From Actinomycetes bacterium (lineage in GTDB: Bacteria > Actinomycetota > Acidimicrobiia > Acidimicrobiales > Aldehydirespiratoraceae): a stretch of DNA of 64,000 nt. The DNA lies in contig JAJRXC010000083.1 in NCBI GenBank assembly GCA_024276495.1, forward strand, positions 1 to 64,000, read 5' to 3'. The translations under genes were made by a program, and so were the position numbers. The notes under the pieces are model-generated. The model was not told the DNA's origin. It worked only from the letters and a program-made list of their open reading frames with translations, and did no database searches. Below, one piece after another: positions 24,762 through 32,392 of the stretch. Within the stretch, counting starts at the first letter, position 1, and each line of letters begins with the position of its first letter.

Positions 24762-26167
24762 GGGATCAACACTCCGGGATTCATCAGCCCGTCGGGATCG
24801 ATCGCCGCCTTCACCGACCGCAACAGCGACAGGCCACCGTCGCCGAGCTCGGCCCCCATCCACGGGCGCCGGACCCGGCCCACCCCGTGGTGGTGGGCCA
24901 GCCCCGCGCCCAACTCGTCGGCCGCCCTCATCGCCGCGGCCCAGCACGCGTCGTAGGTGGCGGTGAACTCCGCCGGATCGTCGGGGGCGGCAGCCACGGT
25001 GAAGTAGAGGTTGGCGCCGGAACGGTACGCGTGCGACGAGTGCGCGCTGGCCGCGACCACGCCGGGTACGGCCGCCAGCGCGTCGACCACCGCGGTGTAC
25101 AAGGCGGGGAGGCGCGACCAGTCGGTCGCGATCTCGATCGTGTCGGCCACGACCCCGGACCGGAGCAGCTCGTCCCAGCTCGGGACCTCGTTGCGATTGT
25201 CGAACCAGGCATCGACCACCTCCCGGGTGGCCGACTCGCCACCCCGCGCCGCGCACAGCTCCCCGACCGCCGCGGCTTCGAGCGGGGCGACACCGGGCGG
25301 GCCCTCGTGCAGGAAGATCAACATGGCGTTGCCCTTCGGCAGCCGGTCCCGGAAGTGACGCCACGACTCACGCCCGTCGTAGAGCCGCACCACCGGTGGC
25401 CGCCATCCGGCCCGCATCGTCTCCCGGATGGCGTCGATCCCGTCGGCGAACTCGGCGAAGTGGAACGCCTGGCGCACCCCGGGTTCGGGCCTGGCCCGCA
25501 GCGAGAAGGTCACCTCGGTGACGATGCCGAGCGTGCCCTCCGAGCCCATGAGGAGGTGACGCAGGTCGGGACCGGCCGCGGCCCGTGGCGTCGATCGACT
25601 CCGGTAGATCGTGCCGTCGGCGAGCACCGCCTCGAGCGAATGCACCACGTCCTCGATGTTGCCGTAGGCGGTCGAGTACTGCCCCGACGCCCGGGTCGCC
25701 ACCCACCCCCCGACCGTCGACAACTCGATCGACTGGGGCCAGTGCCCGATGGTGAGACCGTCCTCGTGCACCCGGTTCTCGGCGGCCAGTCCGTTGGTGC
25801 CGGCCCCGAACGTCGCCAACAGATCCGGCGACGACAACGAGCGCAACCCGTCCATCCGTTCGGTGGAGAGCACGACCGAATCCGCCGACGCGAGCACGCC
25901 ACCGACCACGCCCGAACCGCCGCCCCGCGGAATCATCGGCGTGCCGTGGGCCCGACAGATCCCCACCACAGCGGCGAGCTCGTCGGCGTCGGCCGGGGCG
26001 CACACCGCGACCGGCGCGATGACCTTGTTCCCGGCCGTGATCGGGATCTGTGACCGCATCCACGTGTCGCGGGCCCGTTCGGTCCGTTCGCCGTCGTCGA
26101 GCAGCAGCCCGTCGCCGAGCACCGCGGCGAGCGCGTCGATGAGGGCATCCGGCGGGCCCGTGGTCAT
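24758..26167 (-). CDS. FAD-binding oxidase, alkylglycerone-phosphate-synthase-like
   Basis: A 469-residue protein of the VAO/PCMH flavoprotein fold. The FAD-binding segment includes GTPMIPRGGGSGVVGGV, SIELSTVGGWVATRASGQYS and LLMGSEGTLGIVTEVTF. The C-terminal LAHHHGVGRVRRPWM closely matches the HHHGVG active-site motif of alkyldihydroxyacetonephosphate synthase. True AGPS makes ether-lipid precursors from acyl-DHAP; here the gene is wedged between glpD and a glycerol-kinase-like gene with 4-bp overlaps at both ends, so it probably acts on a three-carbon phosphate or a related lipid intermediate. Confidence 0.85.
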   Translation of the reverse strand: MTTGPPDALIDALAAVLGDGLLLDDGERTERARDTWMRSQIPITAGNKVIAPVAVCAPADADELAAVVGICRAHGTPMIPRGGGSGVVGGVLASADSVVLSTERMDGLRSLSSPDLLATFGAGTNGLAAENRVHEDGLTIGHWPQSIELSTVGGWVATRASGQYSTAYGNIEDVVHSLEAVLADGTIYRSRSTPRAAAGPDLRHLLMGSEGTLGIVTEVTFSLRARPEPGVRQAFHFAEFADGIDAIRETMRAGWRPPVVRLYDGRESWRHFRDRLPKGNAMLIFLHEGPPGVAPLEAAAVGELCAARGGESATREVVDAWFDNRNEVPSWDELLRSGVVADTIEIATDWSRLPALYTAVVDALAAVPGVVAASAHSSHAYRSGANLYFTVAAAPDDPAEFTATYDACWAAAMRAADELGAGLAHHHGVGRVRRPWMGAELGDGGLSLLRSVKAAIDPDGLMNPGVLIP

Positions 26168-27753
26168 GATCCGTCTCCGTTCCGAAACGCCAGCTCGTCG
26201 GCGAACATGGCCTTCACCTCCTGCTCCTCATCGGCTCGACGTTCGTCGGTCCAATCCAGCTTCTCGGCCATCCGCGCCGCCATCGCCTCGCTCAGGGCCT
26301 GGCGATGCTCGGGGACGTACCAGGCCACGCGGGTCCGGCGGTACACGGTGTCGACCAGGGTCGTGGCGGCTTCGACATCGACGGCCCAGTCGACCTCACC
26401 GGTCACGACCGGCACGCCCTCGACGAGCGGCGCGTCGCCCAGGGCGAGCACGTCGGCGGCTTCGGATCCGTAGAGCCGACCGAGCCGCGCCGCCTGACGG
26501 TCGTCGCCCGAAACGACCGGGTCCCCGCCCGGGATCGGCGCCAGGCCGGGGCCGTCGGGCAGCGAACGACCGAGTTGCTTGGCGACGACCCCGACGACGT
26601 CCTCGGCCATCCGCCGGAACCCCGTGAGCTTGCCGCCCGCGATCGAGATCATCCCCCCGGGGCCGACGGTGACCTCGTCCTTGCGCGACATCTCCTTGGG
26701 GTCCTTGCCCTCCTGGGCGATCAAGGGGCGGACTCCGGCCCACGCCGCGATCACGTCTCGTGGCGTCAGCGGCTCGATGTCGAAGTAGCTCGTCATCGGC
26801 GCCAGGAGGTACTCGACGTCGGCGAGGTCGATCTCGGGCCACAGTGGCCGCTCGCCGCGATAGCTCGTGTCGGTCGTGCCGATGTACACGATGTCGCCGC
26901 GGGGGATGGTGAAGATCGAGCGTTTGTCGGCCGTGTTGCAGATGACGAGGTGGTTGACCGGGAAACGGTCGCGGGAGACCACGACATGCACGCCCTTGGA
27001 GAGGTGCAGCCGTGACGCGGGCGGATCCTGCTCCATCCGGGCGATGCTCTCCACCCAGGGCCCGGCGGCGTTGACGACGATGTCGCCCCGAACGGAGACC
27101 TCCCGGCCCGTCGATGCGCAGCGGGCGACGATCCCGTCGATGCGGTCGCCGTCGCGGGAGACGCCGACGACCCGCAGACGGCTCGCCACGACCGCCCCGT
27201 CGGCCACCGCGGCCCGCAACACGCCGAGCACGAGCCGGGCATCGTCGGTCAGATACTCGCGGTAGGCGACGGCCCATTGATAGGGGTCGGCGCGCAGATG
27301 GGGTTCGTCGGCGGTGACCTCGTCGCCCTTCCAGACCGAATGTCGATCCGCGTCGGCGATCCCACCGAGCTTCTCGTAGGTCCCGATCCCGGCCCGGAAC
27401 TTCGTGACCGCCGCCCGGTTGCGGGCCGGCACGACCATCCAACACGGCTCGGCCAGGTGGGGAGCCATGGCGTGAACGGCCGTACGTTCCCGGGCCGTCT
27501 TGCGAACCAGGTCGACCTCACCGGTGGCCAGATACCGAAGCCCGCCGTGGATCAACTTCGACGAACGAGACGACGTCCCCGCCGCGAAGTCGTCGGCCTC
27601 CACGAGCGCGACCCGCAAACCCCTCGCCGCCGCGTCCCGAGCCACCCCCGCACCGGTGATCCCGCCACCGACGATGACCACGTCGAATCGTTCCGCCTCC
27701 AGCTCGTCGAGCCGTTCTTCACGACTCGACGGGGTGAGGGAGGGGTGGGGCAT
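26164..27753 (-). CDS. glpD: Glycerol-3-phosphate dehydrogenase, FAD-dependent
   Basis: A 529-residue GlpD. The dinucleotide site is VVIVGGGITGAGVARDAAAR, followed by GTSSRSSKLIHGGLRYLATG, a hallmark of the family, and AAWAGVRPLIAQEGKDPKEM with SIAGGKLTGFRRMAEDVV. It oxidises glycerol 3-phosphate to DHAP at the membrane, passing electrons to quinone. It is first in a three-gene coupled operon with the AGPS-like and kinase genes. The promoter must lie in the 107 bp shared with the divergent MFS gene. Confidence 0.94.
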   Translation of the reverse strand: MPHPSLTPSSREERLDELEAERFDVVIVGGGITGAGVARDAAARGLRVALVEADDFAAGTSSRSSKLIHGGLRYLATGEVDLVRKTARERTAVHAMAPHLAEPCWMVVPARNRAAVTKFRAGIGTYEKLGGIADADRHSVWKGDEVTADEPHLRADPYQWAVAYREYLTDDARLVLGVLRAAVADGAVVASRLRVVGVSRDGDRIDGIVARCASTGREVSVRGDIVVNAAGPWVESIARMEQDPPASRLHLSKGVHVVVSRDRFPVNHLVICNTADKRSIFTIPRGDIVYIGTTDTSYRGERPLWPEIDLADVEYLLAPMTSYFDIEPLTPRDVIAAWAGVRPLIAQEGKDPKEMSRKDEVTVGPGGMISIAGGKLTGFRRMAEDVVGVVAKQLGRSLPDGPGLAPIPGGDPVVSGDDRQAARLGRLYGSEAADVLALGDAPLVEGVPVVTGEVDWAVDVEAATTLVDTVYRRTRVAWYVPEHRQALSEAMAARMAEKLDWTDERRADEEQEVKAMFADELAFRNGDGS

Positions 27754-27848
27754 GACCAGTTTCTAGCCGAGTCCCCCGGGCCGGACTGCGCCGCGCCCGC
27801 CACGACGGCACGAGACGCAAATTCGGCGCGGATCGAGAACGGGGTCCG

Positions 27849-27854
27849 TAGCCT
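27849..27854 (+). promoter_or_regulatory. Leaderless -10 hexamer TAGCCT
   Basis: TANNNT hexamer 6 nt before ATG 27861, with no Shine-Dalgarno sequence between. Predicts a leaderless mRNA. Confidence 0.5.
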
Positions 27855-27860
27855 TCGCTG

Positions 27861-29069
27861 ATGTCCCGATTCGCACCGACCTGGGTGTTCAGCATCCTGT
27901 CGGCAACCCTGGCCGCCGGCTACGGCGTGCTGTTCACGATCGTCGGCGACTATCGCGACACCTACGGCATCAGCGAGTCCATGATCGGGATGCTGATCGG
28001 CTCCGGGTTCATCTCGGCCTTCCTGGCCCAGATCGTCATCGCGCCGCTCGCCGACCGAGGTCACGCCCGCCGGCTCATCGTGATCGGCGTGCTCGCCAAC
28101 GTGGTCGGCCTGCTGATGATGGCCTTCGGTGAATCGCTGACTCCCCTGTTGTCCGGCCGGATCATCTCCGGTGTCGGCATCGGCGCCGCGCTGCCGGCCA
28201 TCCGTCGGATCGTGATCCTGTCGGATCCCGAGAACCTCGGCGAGAACCTCGGCCGCCTCCTCTCCGCCGACGTGTTCGGCTTCGCGACGGGCCCGGCCAT
28301 CTCGGCCGTGCTGGTCGGGCCGTTCGGGCTCGCCGCCCCCTTCCTCGTCGTGAGCGGCCTCACCCTGGCGTGTCTCCCGTTCACCGCGCTCGTGGCCGTC
28401 ACCGAGACGCGGGGCATGACCGGCCAGCGCCTCGCCATCGATTTGTTGCGGTCTCGGGTGGTCGCCGGTGCCGTCGTGATCGGTGCGGCGGTGTTTCTTA
28501 TGATCGGCGCGTTCGACGCCTTGTGGGACGTCGTGCACGAGGATCTCGAGACCTCCACGTGGCTCGCGAACCTCGGGATCACCCTGTTCGCGGTCCCCCT
28601 GGTCGTTCTCGGCCCGACCAGCGGGCGCCTCGCCCAGCGGATCGGTCCGTTCCGGGTCGGCTCGGTGGGCCTGCTCGCGGGGGCCGGGTTCATGTTCGCC
28701 TACGGTCAGCTCCCCACCGGCGGCTGGATCTTCGCCATCGCGATGGTCCACGCGTTCAGCGACGGCCTGACCGTCGCCTCGTCGGGGGTGGCGATCTCGA
28801 TGGCCGTTCCCGAGGAGCGCCAGGCCGGGGCCCAAGGTGTCATGGGCGCAGCCCAGTCGTTGACGGCCGGCCTCACCGCCATGATCATCGGCGCCCTCTA
28901 CCAGGGCCCGGGCCGCGCCGTCGCCTATGCCGCCGCCGCGGTGGGGATGCTGATCCTCACGGTGATCGGAGTGGCGCTCGCGATGCCGTTCATCCGCGAC
29001 CGGAACCGCTCGTTGTCGTCCGAGCCGAGCCCGGCGTCGCGCTCGACGGAGGATCGACTCCCCCGCTGA
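27861..29069 (+). CDS. MFS transporter
   Basis: A 402-residue major facilitator protein with about 12 hydrophobic helices. The loop 2-3 motif is IAPLADRGHARRLIVIG (variant of G-x-L-aD-r-x-G-r-k/r), and helix 4 reads SGRIISGVGIGAALPAIRRI. The centre carries a basic cytoplasmic loop (TETRGMTGQRLAIDLLRSRV). Substrate unknown. It is divergent from the glycerol 3-phosphate operon but lacks GlpT-type signatures, so a link to glycerol transport is only positional. Confidence 0.88.
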   Translation: MSRFAPTWVFSILSATLAAGYGVLFTIVGDYRDTYGISESMIGMLIGSGFISAFLAQIVIAPLADRGHARRLIVIGVLANVVGLLMMAFGESLTPLLSGRIISGVGIGAALPAIRRIVILSDPENLGENLGRLLSADVFGFATGPAISAVLVGPFGLAAPFLVVSGLTLACLPFTALVAVTETRGMTGQRLAIDLLRSRVVAGAVVIGAAVFLMIGAFDALWDVVHEDLETSTWLANLGITLFAVPLVVLGPTSGRLAQRIGPFRVGSVGLLAGAGFMFAYGQLPTGGWIFAIAMVHAFSDGLTVASSGVAISMAVPEERQAGAQGVMGAAQSLTAGLTAMIIGALYQGPGRAVAYAAAAVGMLILTVIGVALAMPFIRDRNRSLSSEPSPASRSTEDRLPR

Positions 29070-29089
29070 GCTCCCGACCGCTGCTCAGC
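29065..29089. terminator. Palindrome holding both stop codons of convergent genes
   Basis: GCTGAGC (29065-29071) and GCTCAGC (29083-29089) form a 7-bp stem with an 11-nt loop that includes the TGA of the MFS gene and the reverse-strand stop of the nitroreductase gene. Confidence 0.42.
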
Positions 29090-29516
29090 TCACCGGTTCG
29101 AGCATGACCAAGGGGATCTCCCGGTCGGTCTTCTCCTGGTAGCCGCCGTAGTTGGCGTACTTCGCGGTGACCGTCGGCCACAACTCCGCCCGTTCCCGCG
29201 AATCGAGGACGCGAGCCGTCATCGGCGTGACCGGGCCGCCCTTCCACGCTACCTCCACGGCCGGATCGTCCCGCAGGTTGAGGAACCAGGCCGGGTGGGT
29301 CGGCTCGCCGCCCTTCGACGCGACGATCAGGATCGAGTCGCCGTCCTGATAGGGGGAGGTCAACATCACCGACCGCTTCTCGCCGGATTTTCGGCCGACC
29401 GTGGTGAGCTCCAACACCGGCATCTTCGCCGCCGTCCATCCGAATTTCCCCCTGCTGATCTTGAGCAGACCCCGGTGCAGGGTGTTCATGGTCTTGAGCA
29501 TTCCGTCGCTGGGCAT
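29085..29516 (-). CDS. Deazaflavin (F420)-dependent nitroreductase-family protein
   Basis: A 143-residue protein of the Ddn/FDOR split-barrel family: PVLELTTVGRKSGEKRSVML, DSILIVASKGGEPTHPAWFL and NLRDDPAVEVAWKGG are characteristic, and TAKYANYGGYQEKTDREIPL ends the fold. Family members bind F420 and reduce quinones or nitro compounds. ATG 29516 is chosen because homology begins there; the frame is open back to 29735, which would collide with the divergent AlkC-like gene. Confidence 0.88.
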   Translation of the reverse strand: MPSDGMLKTMNTLHRGLLKISRGKFGWTAAKMPVLELTTVGRKSGEKRSVMLTSPYQDGDSILIVASKGGEPTHPAWFLNLRDDPAVEVAWKGGPVTPMTARVLDSRERAELWPTVTAKYANYGGYQEKTDREIPLVMLEPVS

Positions 29517-29622
29517 GCCGAGGACCGTACCCGCCACCACCGCGAAGCCCAAGAGCGCGGCGACGTTCCGACCGGCGGGCGACACCACTGTGGGCGCGAA
29601 CGACCCCGTCGGGCAGGTCCGG

Positions 29623-29628
29623 TAGCGT
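29623..29628 (+). promoter_or_regulatory. Leaderless -10 hexamer TAGCGT
   Basis: TANNNT hexamer 6 nt before ATG 29635; no Shine-Dalgarno sequence is present. Confidence 0.5.
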
Positions 29629-29634
29629 GCGCCG

Positions 29635-30777
29635 ATGGCGGACGCGCTGAAAGACCACTTCGATCGACCGCTCGTCGAGCTCCTGGCGTCGCGGTTCGCA
29701 ACCGTCGACCGCCGCTTCGACGCCGCGGCGTTCACCGAGACCGTGGTCGACTCACTTCACCCCCTCGAGTTGAAGGACCGGATCAACCTCATCGCCGACG
29801 AGTTGCGGGCCGGTCTGGCCGCCGACTACCGCGTGGCGCTGGCCGCGGTGGTGGCCGTCGCGCGAACCGACGGGATCGAGGGCTTCACCGCGTGGCCGCT
29901 GTGCTCGTTCGTCGAGCGGCACGGCCTCGCCGATCCGCACGCCTCGCTCGACGCGATGGAGACCCTCACCCGCCGGTTCTCCTGCGAGTTCGCGATCCGA
30001 CCGTTCCTCGATCACCATCTCGACCTGACACGCACCCACCTCGACCGTTGGATCCGCAGCGACGACGAGGCGGTGCGCCGGCTCCCGTCGGAGGGCACCC
30101 GGCCCCGTCTGCCGTGGGGGCCGAAGGTCGACGCGCTCCTCGACGACCCGGAGATCGGGCTCGCTGTGCTGACCGAACTGCGCCACGACCCGTCGGAGAC
30201 CGTGCGTCGCTCGGTCGCCAACCATCTCAACGACATCGCCCGCAACCATCCGGAGCGGGTCGTGCAGATCACCCGCGAGTGGCGCGCCGACCCGACGATC
30301 GAGCCGTCGATGATCCGTCATGCGCTGCGCAGCCTCGTGAAGCGGGGGGACCGTGGCGCCCTCGCCGTGCTCGGGTTCACCACCGAGCCCCGAGTGGCGG
30401 TCACCGCGTTCGACATCGTCCCTGCCGAGCTGCGACTCTCCGACTCGATAGAGCTCAGGGCCACCCTGATCTCGGAGGCGACGACCGACCAGCATCTCGT
30501 GATCGACTTCGTCGTGCATCATGTCGGCGCCGACGGCACCACCCGCCCGAGGGTCTTCAAGTGGACGACGGTCGAGCTCGCCGCCGGGGCGACGACCACC
30601 GTGACGAAGCGACGCCGGATCGCGACGGCGTCGACGCGCCGCTACCACGCCGGACGGCATCGGGTCGAGCTGCAGATCGCGGGGGAGATCGCCGCCGAGT
30701 GCGCCTTCGAGCTCCTCGACAGCTCGCCGTCCGCGTCGCCGTCGGCCGCTGCCGGGTCGACTTCGCCGCCGCGGTGA
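29635..30777 (+). CDS. alkC: AlkC-like DNA alkylation repair protein
   Basis: A 380-residue protein. Residues about 1-250 are helical HEAT-type repeats starting MADALKDHFDRPLVELLASR, with LRHDPSETVRRSVANHLNDI and ALAVLGFTTEP typical of AlkC/AlkD-type glycosylases that remove positively charged alkylated bases. Residues about 255-365 form a beta-sandwich (IELRATLISEATTDQHLVID, VTKRRRIATASTRRYHAGRH), the Ig-like domain seen in actinobacterial AlkC. It acts on DNA in the cytoplasm. It is a single gene with its own leaderless promoter. Confidence 0.88.
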   Translation: MADALKDHFDRPLVELLASRFATVDRRFDAAAFTETVVDSLHPLELKDRINLIADELRAGLAADYRVALAAVVAVARTDGIEGFTAWPLCSFVERHGLADPHASLDAMETLTRRFSCEFAIRPFLDHHLDLTRTHLDRWIRSDDEAVRRLPSEGTRPRLPWGPKVDALLDDPEIGLAVLTELRHDPSETVRRSVANHLNDIARNHPERVVQITREWRADPTIEPSMIRHALRSLVKRGDRGALAVLGFTTEPRVAVTAFDIVPAELRLSDSIELRATLISEATTDQHLVIDFVVHHVGADGTTRPRVFKWTTVELAAGATTTVTKRRRIATASTRRYHAGRHRVELQIAGEIAAECAFELLDSSPSASPSAAAGSTSPPR

Positions 30778-30793
30778 GATTTGCGATGGACCC

Positions 30794-30821
30794 TTGCATC
30801 ATGGAGGGTTTCGTGTATTTT
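30794..30821 (+). promoter_or_regulatory. Sigma-70-like promoter, TTGCAT-16-TATTTT
   Basis: An AT-rich island. TTGCAT (30794-30799) and TATTTT (30816-30821) are 16 bp apart, and ATG 30829 follows 7 nt later, so the transcript would be leaderless. Confidence 0.58.
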
Positions 30822-30828
30822 CAGACCC

Positions 30829-31692
30829 ATGCGCGCCGCTCGTCGCTCACTTGCCGTCGTCATCATCGGCACCCTCGCCGCCGGGTCCGTCGGCCTGCAG
30901 CTCGCGGCCGCCCAGGAGGAATCGATTCCCGATGAGGTCGCCGCGCTGATCGCCGACCGAACCCTGCTGGTCATCGCCGGAAGTGAGGATTCCATGCGAA
31001 TCGCGGCCACGCCGGGTGTCGGCGGTGGGCGGGCGATCACCTGCGGCTGGTTCGGTGTTCGCTCCACGGGGGCCGATCCGTTCACGGTCCGCCAGATCGC
31101 CGCCCCGGTGATCGACACGACCTATCTGCTCTGGTGCTGGTATCCCGACACCGGCGACAGCCTCCCGGGTCATCCGATCGTCACCGACTACACCGGCCCG
31201 GGCATACCCGGCGAGCCGGCCGACGAAGACGACGTCAGCGAGTTCGCCCTGGCATCGCTCGAGTTCGCCACACCCGCCCCGGTTCTGAACCCGGCCGTCG
31301 ACCTCCTCGTCGGCATCGACACCTGGCTCGCCGTCACCAGCCGGCTCGACTATCCGGCGATCCACGCGAACGCCGGGCCGGTCTGGGTCTCGGTGTGGCC
31401 CCGCTTTCGCGACGTGGTCTGGGACCTCGGCAACCGCGACACCCTCCGATGCACCCGGCAGTCCGACGCCGCGACCGTGTGGGATCCCGCCGACCCGCAG
31501 CGCTCGAGCGACTGCACTTATCTCTACGAGTCGATCGGGCGAGCCGACGGCACCCACACGATCTCCGCGACCGTCACCTGGACGATCCTGCGGCGCAGCT
31601 TCCGCCGGCCCCGATGGTTGCCGTGGCGCGACTTCAGCCTCACCACCACCCGGACGGTTCGCGTCACAGAGCTCCAGGCCGTGATCGAGTGA
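30829..31692 (+). CDS. Secreted protein of unknown function
   Basis: A 287-residue protein with a clear Sec signal peptide (MRAARRSLAVVIIGTLAAGS, cleavage near AAAQ). The mature part has scattered Trp and Cys (ITCGWFGVRSTG, YLLWCWYPDTGD, NRDTLRCTRQSD, SSDCTYLYESIG), probably two disulfides, and a basic Arg-rich patch (TILRRSFRRPRWLPWRDF) near the C-terminus. No enzyme motif is seen. I do not recognise the family. It converges on the candidate immunity gene; both stops lie in a shared imperfect palindrome. Confidence 0.78.
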   Translation: MRAARRSLAVVIIGTLAAGSVGLQLAAAQEESIPDEVAALIADRTLLVIAGSEDSMRIAATPGVGGGRAITCGWFGVRSTGADPFTVRQIAAPVIDTTYLLWCWYPDTGDSLPGHPIVTDYTGPGIPGEPADEDDVSEFALASLEFATPAPVLNPAVDLLVGIDTWLAVTSRLDYPAIHANAGPVWVSVWPRFRDVVWDLGNRDTLRCTRQSDAATVWDPADPQRSSDCTYLYESIGRADGTHTISATVTWTILRRSFRRPRWLPWRDFSLTTTRTVRVTELQAVIE

Positions 31693-31709
31693 CGACGCGG
31701 GTCGGTCAC
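31689..31709. terminator. Imperfect palindrome holding both stop codons
   Basis: GTGACGAC (31689-31696) pairs with GTC.GTCAC (31701-31709) over 8 bp with one bulged G and a GCGG loop. It contains the stops of the secreted-protein gene and the opposite-strand gene. Confidence 0.4.
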
Positions 31710-32392
31710 GCCGAGCCGAGCTCGTCGGGATCGATGTCGTCGGGGACGGGCCGGTCGGGACCGCGCCGGAAGTAGACCGGGGTGAGGCCCACGCCCGGCC
31801 AGTCGCCGGCATCTCGGACATCGCCGATCCAGACGTGGGGACGCCACAACGTGGCGGGGTCCTGGCTGTCGAGCACGTCGAGGAGCCCCTCCAACTCGAA
31901 CCGGTCCCGACGGGTGAGATCGCGGCTGAAGGCGAGGTGGAGGTCGACCGTTCGCGTCGCCGCGTCGGAGGAGAACGTGGCCGCCCAGAGCTCCGGCCCG
32001 AACGCACGACTCATCGTCGCCGCGATCGTGACCACCGCCGCGTTCTTGAACTCCGCCGCCGGGGTCATGCCGATCCCGTCGGAGGGAATCCGAGTCGCGA
32101 ACACGCGCCGGTGGACCCGACCGGGCCACCCCTCGAGGCCGTGTCCGAGCCACAGATGGGTCGTGTGACGAAGCCATGCCGACGACGAGTCGTGGAGCCG
32201 CGAGGAGAACTCCCCGATGGCGGTGACCGTCTCGCCGACCGGATCCTCGGCACAGGCGAAGAAGACCTCCACGAAGCCGGCCGGTTCGTCGACACGGACC
32301 GCCACCGCTCGCACCCAGTAGGCCAGGGTGTCGACGAGGGCGTCGGTCACGGCCAGAACCACACGGTCCTCGAAGTCGCGCTCGTCTGTCAT
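31706..32392 (-). CDS. Candidate immunity protein for the adjacent toxin-like protein
   Basis: A 228-residue soluble protein without recognisable domains. It starts MTDERDFEDRVVLAVTDALV and is rich in acidic residues, Trp and Phe (FVEVFFACAEDPVGETVTAI, WLRHTTHLWLGHGLEGWPGR, DPATLWRPHVWIGDVRDAG). Its ATG overlaps the stop of the toxin-like gene (ATGA), the usual place and coupling for a cognate immunity gene. The acidic character would suit binding a basic nuclease. The immunity role is inferred from position only; an accessory or unrelated role is possible. Confidence 0.55.
   Translation of the reverse strand: MTDERDFEDRVVLAVTDALVDTLAYWVRAVAVRVDEPAGFVEVFFACAEDPVGETVTAIGEFSSRLHDSSSAWLRHTTHLWLGHGLEGWPGRVHRRVFATRIPSDGIGMTPAAEFKNAAVVTIAATMSRAFGPELWAATFSSDAATRTVDLHLAFSRDLTRRDRFELEGLLDVLDSQDPATLWRPHVWIGDVRDAGDWPGVGLTPVYFRRGPDRPVPDDIDPDELGSA

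Noticed and set aside
26164..29069. MFS gene at 27861 as a glycerol 3-phosphate transporter of the glpD operon
   Set aside because: No GlpT-type signature and it is divergently transcribed, so position alone does not support it.
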